The translations under genes and the position numbers were made by a program. From positions 133,909-176,051 of the forward strand of contig JANQFK010000022.1 in assembly GCA_028277885.1 (NCBI GenBank): a DNA stretch of 42,143 bases, given 5' to 3'. This DNA comes from Myxococcota bacterium (GTDB taxonomy: Bacteria; Myxococcota_A; UBA9160; UBA6930). Shown here piece by piece: positions 23,986 to 31,317 of the stretch (within the stretch, counting starts at the first letter, position 1; each line of letters starts with the position of its first letter). Below the pieces are notes generated by a model, which saw only the letters and a list, made by a program, of their open reading frames with translations, was not told where the DNA came from and made no database searches.

Positions 23986-23991
<6 letters not shown>
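23887..23991 (-). repeat. attC site of the BrnT/antitoxin cassette
   Basis: Read on the minus strand: R'' GCCTAAC (23991-23985), CA spacer, L'' arm GCGC..CAGCGG-A-CC, variable middle, L' arm CCGCTG-GCGC, spacer AGGTCC, R' GTCAAGC (23893-23887; T3 changed to C). An unpaired A interrupts the arm as in functional attC sites. The antitoxin stop codon TAA is part of R''. About 105 bp. Confidence 0.75.
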
Positions 23992-24457
<466 letters not shown>

Positions 24458-24474
24458 TCACCCCGGCGGCGGCC

Positions 24475-24596
24475 GCCTGACGGACCTGCCGTTCACCTGC
24501 CAGCGGCGCCTTGCTACCGGTGGGCGAGACAGCTCGATGCGCCCGCATTGCGTAGCGGCAAGCCGCGAGCTGGTCAGGTGCAACGGCTTGTTGGGC
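24475..24596 (-). repeat. attC site (well formed)
   Basis: Minus strand: R'' GCCCAAC (24596-24590), AA, GCCGTT-G-CACCTG-A-CCAGC, loop region, GCTGG-CAGGTG-AACGGC, AGGTCC, R' GTCAGGC (24481-24475). Arms pair perfectly apart from the two extrahelical bases (G and A), with 2- and 6-base unpaired spacers, the structure IntI reads. About 122 bp. It lies 19 bases before the BrnT start. Confidence 0.88.
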
Positions 24597-24644
24597 GGCG
24601 CTCCGGCCAGTTTGCGATCGCTCTCCGTCCTCTGCCCTTCGAAT

Positions 24645-25130
24645 CCGGCCGTCGAGTCCGCAGGAGAACGGCCAGCACGAGCGCATGCACCAGGACCTGA
24701 AGCGCGAGACAACACGCCCGCCGGCCGCGAACCTGCACGGCCAGCAGCGCAAGGTCGATCGATTCCAGCGCTGCTACAACGAGGAGCGTCCGCACGACGG
24801 AATCGACGGGGACCTACCGTGCGAGCGTTGGGAGCCGTCGCCGCGGCCCTACCCCGAACGACTGCCGGAGTCGGAGTACCCGAGCCATCTCGAAGTGCGG
24901 CGGGTCAGCGCAGCGGGCACGTTCCGCCTGAAGACGAAGCAGCCGTTTTTGAGCAACGCCCTGGCCGACGAGCACGTCGGGCTCGAGGAGGTCGGCGACG
25001 GGCTCTGGGATATCGTGTACTACCGAACCCTGCTGGGACGGATCGATGAGAGAACCGGCCGGATCACCGGCGTAGAGGTGTAAAGGATCTACCCGGACTT
25101 CTGTAAAAGATCAGCCGGACCGTTCATCAC
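24645..25130 (+). mobile_element. IS481-family insertion sequence remnant (3' part)
   Basis: Contains the C-terminal part of an integrase-core transposase and, just after its stop, imperfect repeats TGTAAAGGATC (25079-25089) and TGTAAAAGATC (25102-25112) that look like IS481-type end sequence. The 5' part of the element is missing: the similarity starts abruptly near 24645, about 50 bases from the attC at 24475-24596. Confidence 0.65.
24685..25083 (+). pseudogene. Transposase fragment, IS481-type integrase core, C-terminal part
   Basis: About 132 residues from the first in-frame ATG; the homologous frame begins slightly earlier with SPQENGQHERMHQDLKRET, the region around the third catalytic residue (Glu of the DDE set, here in PQENG). 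Then VDRFQRCYNEERPHDGI, PSPRPYPERLPESEYPSHLE and the C-terminal beta module (HVGLEEVGDGLWDIVYYRTL, GRIDERTGRITGVEV). The full family is 300-400 residues, so the N-terminal helix-turn-helix and the first two catalytic Asp are missing. It cannot be an active transposase. Confidence 0.8.
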
Positions 25131-25150
25131 GAGTAGACTCGGTGGGCTGC

Positions 25151-26080
25151 TCAAGAGCCTCTTGGTAGATCGCCGACTTCAAGGCTGGCCCTACTGGAAC
25201 CAAAGATCTGGGAGTCCGATGCCGCGATGATCTGGCGATTCAGCTCGCCGACCTCGTTCGCTCCGAGCTCGCGAACGGAAACGCCGGACTCTTGGCTCTC
25301 AAAGTCGACTATGACCCCGAGTCTCGGCGTGACCGGGAAATAGACGACGAATCGCGCGGGCGGTGTCGGTCTAGGTGGAGCAGCGAGATTGACCATCGGA
25401 CGATCCCCTGCGAGAAGCTCCACCTGGTCGCGTACCGCTAGGTAGGTGAGCTTGGTAGTGGCCAATCTGCTTCCAAGAAAGTAGGTCGCTACTCCCGTGA
25501 ACGCCGTTCGAAGGAGCCCCCACACGGTGTCGATGGAGCCTTCGATGCTCAGTTGAGCCGCGGTGGCCTTAAACAGCTGAAAATCCATTGGCGTCCGAAG
25601 GAACTGCGCGCTCACGTAGAGACAGAACTGGCAGAACTTCTGGGGATCGTCGAGCAGTGAACGATCCGCTTCTCGTAGGTCCGCAAGCAATGCAAGTGAC
25701 TTGCTCTCGATCTCAGCGTGAAGATCCTCCTCAAAGTTAGCCATCAGTAGGCGCAACTGGCGATCCAGCTCTGACCCGGCTCGACTCTCACGGCGGGAGA
25801 GCTCCGCTAAGCGAGGGATCTCGTAGAAAAGATGCAGCCATCCCTTCGCGAGGAAATGAAGATCCGGTGCGATCTGGTCGATGAACGCCTCTGCCAGGCG
25901 GCGATCTTCTCTATTCATCTCGTGCAAGGAATAGAAGCGGTGCTGCACGGCGACGTTGTTCAGGTTCGTAGCTATTACACTCGCCCCTCGTCTGAGCCAG
26001 ATCATCCTCCCGTCTTCTGACCACGCGCGTAGGTAGTGTTTCCAGACGGTGTGATGTCGCTTCTTCGTCGCGTTGCCCAT
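25151..26080 (-). CDS. DUF4238 domain protein (gene cassette)
   Basis: 309 residues, cytosolic. KKRHHTVWKHYLRAWSEDGR at the N-terminus is the DUF4238 signature ('H.vpk.YLr.Fa..g'), followed by VIATNLNNVAVQHRFYSLHE, a long helical middle (residues about 60-230) and LLAGDRPMVNLAAPPRP with YFPVTPRLGVIVDFE. Function unknown; members are scattered on mobile DNA and often grouped with suspected defence genes. ATG 26080 is 25 bases after the attC core at 26105-26111, a normal cassette position. Its own attC is missing: three bases after the stop is GCCCACC (minus strand, 25147-25141), one change from a core heptamer, and then the IS remnant. Confidence 0.8.
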   Translation of the reverse strand: MGNATKKRHHTVWKHYLRAWSEDGRMIWLRRGASVIATNLNNVAVQHRFYSLHEMNREDRRLAEAFIDQIAPDLHFLAKGWLHLFYEIPRLAELSRRESRAGSELDRQLRLLMANFEEDLHAEIESKSLALLADLREADRSLLDDPQKFCQFCLYVSAQFLRTPMDFQLFKATAAQLSIEGSIDTVWGLLRTAFTGVATYFLGSRLATTKLTYLAVRDQVELLAGDRPMVNLAAPPRPTPPARFVVYFPVTPRLGVIVDFESQESGVSVRELGANEVGELNRQIIAASDSQIFGSSRASLEVGDLPRGS

Positions 26081-26104
26081 CGTAAAGCCGAAGGATCCGC
26101 CGCC

Positions 26105-26239
26105 GCCTAACGGACTGGCGGTTCAGCTGCGAGCCACAGCACCTTCGTGGCCCGACCGAAGCGCCAAGTTTCATGCCAGACTCTACCAGAGGTCGATTCG
26201 AACGCGCTGTGGCTCGTCAGCTGCAACCGCTTGTTGGGC
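26105..26239 (-). repeat. attC site (best preserved)
   Basis: Minus strand: R'' GCCCAAC (26239-26233), AA, GCGGTT-G-CAGCTG-A-CGAGCCACAGC, a ~65-base variable loop, GCTGTGGCTCG-CAGCTG-AACCGC, CAGTCC, R' GTTAGGC (26111-26105). 23 base pairs in the inner arms with two extrahelical bases on one side, and both core heptamers match the consensus. The asymmetry (GCCCAACAAG at one end, CCGTTAGGC at the other) puts its orientation on the minus strand, the same as the genes. About 135 bp. Confidence 0.92.
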
Positions 26240-26301
26240 GGCCAGCGCATCTCGGAGGATCTTGCGGTGTGGCGAGAGGGTCAGGAGCCTTAGAGGGCGG
26301 C

Positions 26302-27492
26302 TCAACCTCCCGCCCGCCAAGCCTCTGCCTCCTCTCTGATTGACGCCCAAGCCGATCTCTGGAGCTTCAGCACAGCGCCGTCCGCTCCGATCTCGATCGC
26401 GATGGGTCCGAGTCGTTCAGGAAGTTGATAGACATTGGCTAGCGCCGCGGCGAATGAACCATTGGCGTTCCACACGTCGGTCATCACAACGGAGTGGTAG
26501 GCGTTCATGTCTCTGGGCTCAAAGGCGCTTAACTCGATTTCATGGACTTGATCCATGTCAAGGGGAGGCACCGTGGTAGCGCGGATTTGGCTCTGTATCG
26601 CCTCGCTGTTCCGATTGTCGACCTCGAGGACTCGGACGATGAGCTCGTCCCCGATGTAGTCGACCTTCGCCATCAGCGCGCCAATGCTGAGATTTCCGCG
26701 AGGCTCGATGTCCGAATAGGCGTACAACACGTCGTCGATCTTGCTGATTCGGCCATCTACGATCGTCGCTACTTCGAACGCACCGCCGAACTTCTGATTC
26801 AATGTGGCTTGGTCTGTCATCTCCGACCTCCAGGCATAGCCCACCAGTCGAAGGACGTTGGAGAGGACGTCCGGCCAGCGATCTGGCACCGGATGCTGGA
26901 TTCTCGTCAGCAACTGCAGAAAGGCGGGCGCCCCGCTACCGGCGAACCAGACCGGTCCGAGTTGCTCGAGCTCCTCGGCATCGATTCGTCCAGCGCCTGC
27001 GAATGCGTACCGGTTGACGTCTCGATACCAGAGGATCATTGCGACGTCGGGAATCGCGCCCCCGCACGTCGCCTCGAACGCTTCGTTGATTCTCGACGTC
27101 TTCTCTTCGAGCGTGAGGTTCGACGCATCTCTGAACTCCTGCCTAAGGCGAACGAGGATATGCGCGGCTACATCGGCATCGCCAGCCCACGCGATCGCGA
27201 AGTCATCGGAAACGATGTTGACCTTCTGCCTAAGGCCCATCGGAGTGTACTGAGTCGAAATTCGAGACGAATCCGAACCAATGCTCGGAAGACAGAACTG
27301 CTCGTCGAGAACGCTAGTCGAAAGAAGTGCGTCTCCGACTATGAACGGGTAGCCGTTCAGGCTGAAGCCACAGATGAGCGTCAATTTCTTCTCGGCCAGG
27401 GCGTCATAGTCGAAGATGGCAGTCTGCCTCCAAGGCCGTGGCTCGCACACCACACCGAATCGTGTATCTCGATCAAGGTCCAACAACCTCAA
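26302..27492 (-). CDS. HslV/proteasome-like Ntn-hydrolase candidate (gene cassette)
   Basis: Up to 396 residues. TLICGFSLNGYPFIVGD (about residues 38-54) aligns with the HslV opening TIVSVRRNGHVVIAGD, and VSDDFAIAWAGDADVAAHIL (about 94-113) with HslV '[20 protein letters not shown]'. These are the paired strands and helix 1 of the proteasome beta fold. If translation began at TTG 27384, Met removal would expose Thr as N-terminal nucleophile; TTG 27492 or GTG 27453 give longer forms. The second half (about 200-396) has no match I know. It overlaps the preceding membrane-protein gene by 20 bases in the longest form and is followed by its attC at 26239. Fold call is inference. Confidence 0.6.
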   Translation of the reverse strand: MRLLDLDRDTRFGVVCEPRPWRQTAIFDYDALAEKKLTLICGFSLNGYPFIVGDALLSTSVLDEQFCLPSIGSDSSRISTQYTPMGLRQKVNIVSDDFAIAWAGDADVAAHILVRLRQEFRDASNLTLEEKTSRINEAFEATCGGAIPDVAMILWYRDVNRYAFAGAGRIDAEELEQLGPVWFAGSGAPAFLQLLTRIQHPVPDRWPDVLSNVLRLVGYAWRSEMTDQATLNQKFGGAFEVATIVDGRISKIDDVLYAYSDIEPRGNLSIGALMAKVDYIGDELIVRVLEVDNRNSEAIQSQIRATTVPPLDMDQVHEIELSAFEPRDMNAYHSVVMTDVWNANGSFAAALANVYQLPERLGPIAIEIGADGAVLKLQRSAWASIREEAEAWRAGG

Positions 27493-27826
27493 TCTCTACT
27501 TCATCTTCGATGAGTCTTTCGTTGAGGGATTCGAAAACTGCAAGCTTCGACGCGAGGTCGGCCTCGGTTTGCCTTCCTACGATCTCGACTTCCAAGTCTC
27601 TGTATCGCACACGGATCTTCCGCGACTTTCTTTCTTCGACCCAGAGTTGGATTCCTTTGATCGCGGTGGTCGTGACGCCCACCGCAGCGCCAATGAGCGA
27701 GACGAGCATCGTCACGTTCTCGGGCGTCACGACTGCGTTCAGGTCGCCAGTCACAACGGGTCTGCCGTCGGCGACGCCGACCTGCACGGCGCTGCCTGAG
27801 CTCGCGCCCTGCTTCTCTTTCGCCAT
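27473..27826 (-). CDS. Small single-pass membrane protein (gene cassette)
   Basis: 117 residues. Soluble N-terminus (VQVGVADGRPVVTGDLNAVV), one probable membrane helix (VTMLVSLIGAAVGVTTTAIK, about residues 39-58), then charged IQLWVEERKSRKIRVRYRDL and a beta/helix tail (EVEIVGRQTEADLASKLAVF). The layout recalls small 'effector-associated' membrane proteins of bacterial conflict operons, in which a helix precedes a short beta-strand module, but I see no firm family signature. ATG 27826 follows AGGGGGA. Directly upstream of, and probably co-translated with, the Ntn-hydrolase-like gene. Confidence 0.65.
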   Translation of the reverse strand: MAKEKQGASSGSAVQVGVADGRPVVTGDLNAVVTPENVTMLVSLIGAAVGVTTTAIKGIQLWVEERKSRKIRVRYRDLEVEIVGRQTEADLASKLAVFESLNERLIEDEVEIEVVGP

Positions 27827-28283
27827 CGTATTCCCCCTAGATGCGCGTTGTCCCGGGAAGCTGAGCGTAGGCTCTGGCCACCCAACAAGTAGTTGAGTCC
27901 AACCAACCGCCTCCTATTGTGAGGTCGCCAGGTCCTCCGGGCAAGCAGAAAGCTCCGCTACTCCGGCCCGTTGCCCGGATCTCCGTGACGTTCGCGTACT
28001 GAATACGCGTACCAGGCATGCGTATTCAGTACGTGCGCTGCTCCGGCCCGAGGGCGTCCCAGAACCGCGCTCCAAGCCTCCCGGACCGGTCCAGAAGCCC
28101 GCTCTGGCGGGCGAACTCCTACCGCCTCCAGCCGAGCCCCGGTGGCCCCGGGTTGATCCGCTGGGTGGGCCTGGAGGGCCTTCGCGAGCCCAGGGCGGGA
28201 GCGAGCTAGACGGCGACGTGGAGGGTGGGACCACGGGGCCTGGAAGGCCCCCTCGGGCTGGTGCCGCAAAGTTCCGTGTTGCT
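27827..28283. other. Noncoding right end of the island
   Basis: About 450 bases without a convincing gene on either strand. Contents: a lone ACCCAACAAG (27880-27889) like the start of an attC but without a partner, a strong inverted repeat at 27996-28032 framed by two copies of CTCCGGCCCG (27961-27970 and 28041-28050), and GC-rich sequence (28050-28283) with no recognisable motif. The cassette-type composition ends near 27960. Confidence 0.5.
27996..28032. repeat. 13-bp perfect inverted repeat
   Basis: GTACTGAATACGC (27996-28008), 11-base loop, GCGTATTCAGTAC (28020-28032). No U-tract follows on either side, so terminator function is doubtful; an operator, recombination site or transposon scar is possible. 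Confidence 0.8.
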
Positions 28284-28314
28284 TGTCGCACGTTCGAATC
28301 GTGCCGGGCGCCAG
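28284..28314 (+). repeat. Right attachment-type repeat (copy of tRNA-Arg 3' end)
   Basis: Matches 22898-22930 from TGTCGCACGTTCGA through GCGCCAG with one substitution and two fewer Gs. It has only the T-arm and part of the acceptor strand; there are no D or anticodon arms before it, so it is not a tRNA gene. Confidence 0.75.
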
Positions 28315-28346
28315 ATGCGCCGCTCCAACCCGGTGGCTCCGGTCGG

Positions 28347-29172
28347 TTACCTCGCCGCCCCCCGCGCCAGCATCGCGAGCCCCGCTACCCCGATTCCCAG
28401 CAGCAGCAGGGTGCCGGGCTCCGGGATCTGGGAGACCACCGTCAGGGACGAGAAGGTCGGCGGCTCGTTGCCGAGGGACAGCACGTAGGTGGGCGTGACG
28501 AGGGTGAGCCGGCCTCCCGTGAGCAGCGAGCCCGATGCGCTCCCCATCGCGGTGGCGGTGGTGGGGATGCCGGTGTTCGCCATCGAGAAGGTCTGGCCGA
28601 GGACGAGGATCGTGGTCGTCGTGGTCGTGGTGAACTGGATCACCGCCGTGCCGGTGGTCCACACCCCGTTCTCGAGGAAGATGCCGTCGACGGGAATCTC
28701 GGTCGTGGCGCCGCCGACCCCGATGAGCGCGTTGCCGAGCCGAACCGGCAACACGCCCCCCCCCGCCCAGGTTGACGCTGATGGTCCCCGAGAGCGCCAT
28801 CGGGCCATTCAGGCCGCCTCCCAGGATGCAGGCCCGTGGCGTCACCCCGGCCGGACAGATCTCGCCCGGGTGGTTCGCGGTGGCGTTCCCGACGCTGAAG
28901 CTCGCGGAGAGCTGATCGATTCCCGCGTTCGCCACCACCGAGACCACCGCGGCCGTGGTGCCCAGGAGGGCCAGGGTCGAGACCAGCTGGAGCGTGGCGG
29001 GCACGCCGAGGGAACCGCTCGAGGCGTCCACCGCGGCCGTGCCCGCGATCGTGGCCCCGCCCGCGAAGGGGAGGTCGACGGTCAGGCTCAGGTCGGCGGG
29101 GATCGGGGCAGCGCCGGCGCTTCCCGCGAGCAGGAGGAGCGCGGCAGCGAGGGCGTTGCGACGGATCTCCAT
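28347..29172 (-). pseudogene. PEP-CTERM protein gene with frameshift at a G9 tract
   Basis: MEIRRNALAAALLLLAGSAG-AAP is a signal peptide from ATG 29172. The first frame runs through IPADLSLTVDLPFAGGATIA and INVNLGGG-like sequence to nine Gs (minus strand; C9 at 28756-28764). With one G fewer, translation continues as VLPVRLGNALIGVGG ... IPVDGIFLENGVWTTGTAVI ... and ends IPEPGTLLLLGIGVAGLAML-ARGAAR, a proper PEP-CTERM tail. As it stands, the product loses its sorting signal. The intact protein would be about 274 residues, exported and cut by exosortase. Either a real mutation, phase-variable slippage or a homopolymer sequencing error. Confidence 0.8.
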
Positions 29173-29315
29173 GGTCTCTCGGCCCCGGGGAAGGTGGCTG
29201 GATCCTCTCCCCGTCTCCGGAGGATTGTGTGAGCTGGAGCGGGTTTTTGTCCGAGGAGTCCGTGCGTCGGTCGCACGTCCGGGATCCGGGCGCGGCATGC
29301 GCCCGAGGTGGGGCC

Positions 29316-29331
29316 TGTGAATTGCTTCACA
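29316..29331. promoter_or_regulatory. CRP/FNR-type palindrome
   Basis: TGTGAATTGCTTCACA: both halves equal the CRP core TGTGA-N6-TCACA without a mismatch, and the pairing extends one base further (TGTGAA/TTCACA). It lies 103 bases before the ATG of the DUF1566 gene and 144 bases before the start of the divergent PEP-CTERM gene, inside a 260-base gap that shows nothing else. Confidence 0.5.
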
Positions 29332-29433
29332 TCGCATCCGCGGACACCGCGTCACGAGTCGTTCGGGTGATGCGCTCCCTACCACCGGCGATAGCCTTCG
29401 CGTCGTTCGGCTGCAGCGCCCTGGGAGGTGTGC

Positions 29434-29916
29434 ATGAAGAGGTTCGCGCTCATCTGTCTGCTGATCGGCGTCTCGTGTGTGATCGTCGCCGGTACGCTGA
29501 GCAGCTGGGACTCGGTCATCGCGAACGGGTCCCTGCGCTTCCAGATCCTCGTGCAGCTCGGCACCGACGCCGTTCGCGACAAGGAGACGGAGCTGGTGTG
29601 GGAGAAGTCCCCGGACCCCACGTTGCTGGGCTTCGCCGCTGCCGTGGCGGCCTGCGCGGAACGGAGCATCGGGGGACGCCACGGCTGGAAGATGCCGACG
29701 CTCTCCCAGCTCTCGTCGCTGCTCGACGACACGCAGTCGCCGCCGCTCAGTCCGCAGCATCCGTTCGTGCTCGACGACTCGGTGCCGTACTGGGCCTACA
29801 ACCCCAACGACGGGCTGGGCGAGATCGGTGCCCGCGCCAAGGTGACGTTCTCGGACGGGACCGTGGAGAGCGGCGTGAACGGGACCGCCGGCACGTGGTG
29901 CGTGCGGTCCTTCTAG
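29434..29916 (+). CDS. DUF1566 (Lcl C-terminal-like) domain secreted protein
   Basis: 160 residues. MKRFALICLLIGVSCVIVAG is a signal or anchor segment. VRDKETELVWEKSPD, AAVAACAERSIGGRHGWKMP and TLSQLSSLLDD, then HPFVLDDSVPYWAYN and GTWCVRSF at the very end, are the successive blocks of DUF1566, a C-type-lectin-like module of secreted proteins ('V.D..TgL.We', 'WRlPt..EL.sL', 'WCVR'). Usually found in surface or fibrobacter-type proteins; ligand unknown. ATG 29434 has GGGAGG five bases upstream; the GTG two codons earlier is less well placed. A CRP-like site lies 103 bases upstream. Confidence 0.85.
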   Translation: MKRFALICLLIGVSCVIVAGTLSSWDSVIANGSLRFQILVQLGTDAVRDKETELVWEKSPDPTLLGFAAAVAACAERSIGGRHGWKMPTLSQLSSLLDDTQSPPLSPQHPFVLDDSVPYWAYNPNDGLGEIGARAKVTFSDGTVESGVNGTAGTWCVRSF

Positions 29917-29938
29917 CGCCCCCGCGCGAAGCCGCTGC

Positions 29939-31306
29939 TCAGGCCGCCAGCGGTGCGTCGAGCCAGGGCTCGATGCGGTCGCGGAGCTGGACCCGCGCGC
30001 CGAGGCGTGCGCAGAGCAGGAAGGTGCCGGCGAGCTTGCGGTGCAGGAACAGGGTCTCGGGCGGCGGCGAGCGGAAGAAGCCCTTGCCGAAGGCGAGGTC
30101 GAGACCCACGGCGCGGATCCGGGCGGCCAGGTCCGAGCCGGAGAAATCGTAGGCGCTACGGGCGCGGAAGGCCTCGGTGCCGAGCAGCATCAGGTCCACG
30201 ACCGCGTCGATGCGGTCGGCGCGCTCGGCGCGCGGGAAGAAGCCGATGTCGGCGGCGACGTCGCGCATGGCGCGGCGGTCCGAGTCGATACCGGCGCGGA
30301 AGAGCCGGCGGTAGCCCTCCACGAGGGGCGTCGGGAAGGCGCGGGCGGCCCCCAGGTCGAGGAGACCGATGCAGCCCGCCTCGGGGAGCCAGAGGTAGTT
30401 GGCGAAGTTCGGGTCGGTCTGGACGAAGCGGAACTCGAACAGCTCGCGGAACAGCAGGTCGTAGAGGCGCTCCGCGGCCCGGTTGCGCCGCTCGGCGGGG
30501 TGCTCGGGCCCGCACAGGTCCTCGAGGGGCAGGCCGGGCAGGTGGTCCATGGCGAGGATGGTGCGCGTGGTGAGGTCGTGGTGGACCCGCGGCACCACCC
30601 ACTCGGCCGCGTCGCCCAGGAGCTCGGCGTAGTGCCGGAGGTGGGCGGCCTCGGCAAGGTAGTCCACCTCTTGGCGCAGCTGGCGCTTGGCCTCCTCCAC
30701 CACGCCGTCCACGTCGAAGTCCCCCGGCACGATGCGGGCCAGCCGAAAGGCCGTGGCGAGGTTGTCGACGTCGCTCTCGATGCTGCGGGCGACCCCGGGG
30801 TACTGGATCTTGAGCGCCAGCTTGCGCCCGTCTGCGGCCTCGGCGTAGTGGACCTGGCCGATCGAGGCGGCCGCGATGGGCTCCTCGTCGAAGTTGCGGA
30901 AGCGCTCGCGCCAGCCCTTGCCCCAGCTCCCTGCCAGCACGCGCCGCAGCTGGGCCTCGGGCATCGCCGAGGCATCGGCGCGCAGGGTCGAGAGGGCGGC
31001 GGCGAACTCCGGCGGCAGGAAGTCGTCGCCCTCGAGGGAGAGCAGCTGGCCGAGCTTCATGGCCGCGCCGCGCAGGCTCGAGAGCCGGCTCGCCAGCCGC
31101 TTCGCGTTGGCCTCGGTGAGGAACACGTTCGACACGCTCGAGTCGGCGCCGGCCAGGCGCCTCGCCCCCTCAGCGACCCCGCCCAGCGCGAGCTCGCCCG
31201 CCATCCAGCCGATCCGCGTCAGGCGCTCGAGGCGCCCGGCCGGGATGCGGGCCCGGCGGCGGGGCGGCCGGGCGTCGTTGGGTTCGTCGGGTCGCGAGTT
31301 GCTCAC
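29939..31306 (-). CDS. ABC1/UbiB-family atypical kinase
   Basis: 455 residues. The family's N-terminal KxGQ motif is present as AAMKLGQLLSLEGD (about residue 95), followed by PEFAAALSTLRADASAMP, the Ala-rich loop AAASIGQVHYAE (replacing the usual Gly loop), the lysine strand LALKIQYPGV, and a catalytic segment VQTDPNFANYLWLP with DLGAARAFP (DFG-like). ABC1/UbiB proteins support ubiquinone synthesis or lipid transport as ATPase-like kinases; this branch, without membrane helices, is related to AarF-type proteins of unknown role. GTG 31306 lies 11 bases after the nei stop, so it ends the folE2-nei-abc1 operon. Confidence 0.88.
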   Translation of the reverse strand: MSNSRPDEPNDARPPRRRARIPAGRLERLTRIGWMAGELALGGVAEGARRLAGADSSVSNVFLTEANAKRLASRLSSLRGAAMKLGQLLSLEGDDFLPPEFAAALSTLRADASAMPEAQLRRVLAGSWGKGWRERFRNFDEEPIAAASIGQVHYAEAADGRKLALKIQYPGVARSIESDVDNLATAFRLARIVPGDFDVDGVVEEAKRQLRQEVDYLAEAAHLRHYAELLGDAAEWVVPRVHHDLTTRTILAMDHLPGLPLEDLCGPEHPAERRNRAAERLYDLLFRELFEFRFVQTDPNFANYLWLPEAGCIGLLDLGAARAFPTPLVEGYRRLFRAGIDSDRRAMRDVAADIGFFPRAERADRIDAVVDLMLLGTEAFRARSAYDFSGSDLAARIRAVGLDLAFGKGFFRSPPPETLFLHRKLAGTFLLCARLGARVQLRDRIEPWLDAPLAA

Positions 31307-31317
31307 GGGGGGCTCCT

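Noticed and set aside
26542..27513. 323-residue + strand frame opposite the Ntn-hydrolase-like gene
   Set aside because: The minus strand shows HslV-like motifs, gene overlap and attC orientation; the + frame shows no domain and no ribosome-binding site.
27880..27889. ACCCAACAAG as another attC
   Set aside because: It matches an R'' heptamer with AAG, but no partner core or L arm pairing was found within 150 bases. It is kept only as a note in the noncoding stretch.
28284..28314. Second tRNA gene
   Set aside because: Only the T-arm and acceptor 3' strand exist; there are no D-arm, anticodon arm or 5' acceptor upstream, so it is an attachment-type copy.
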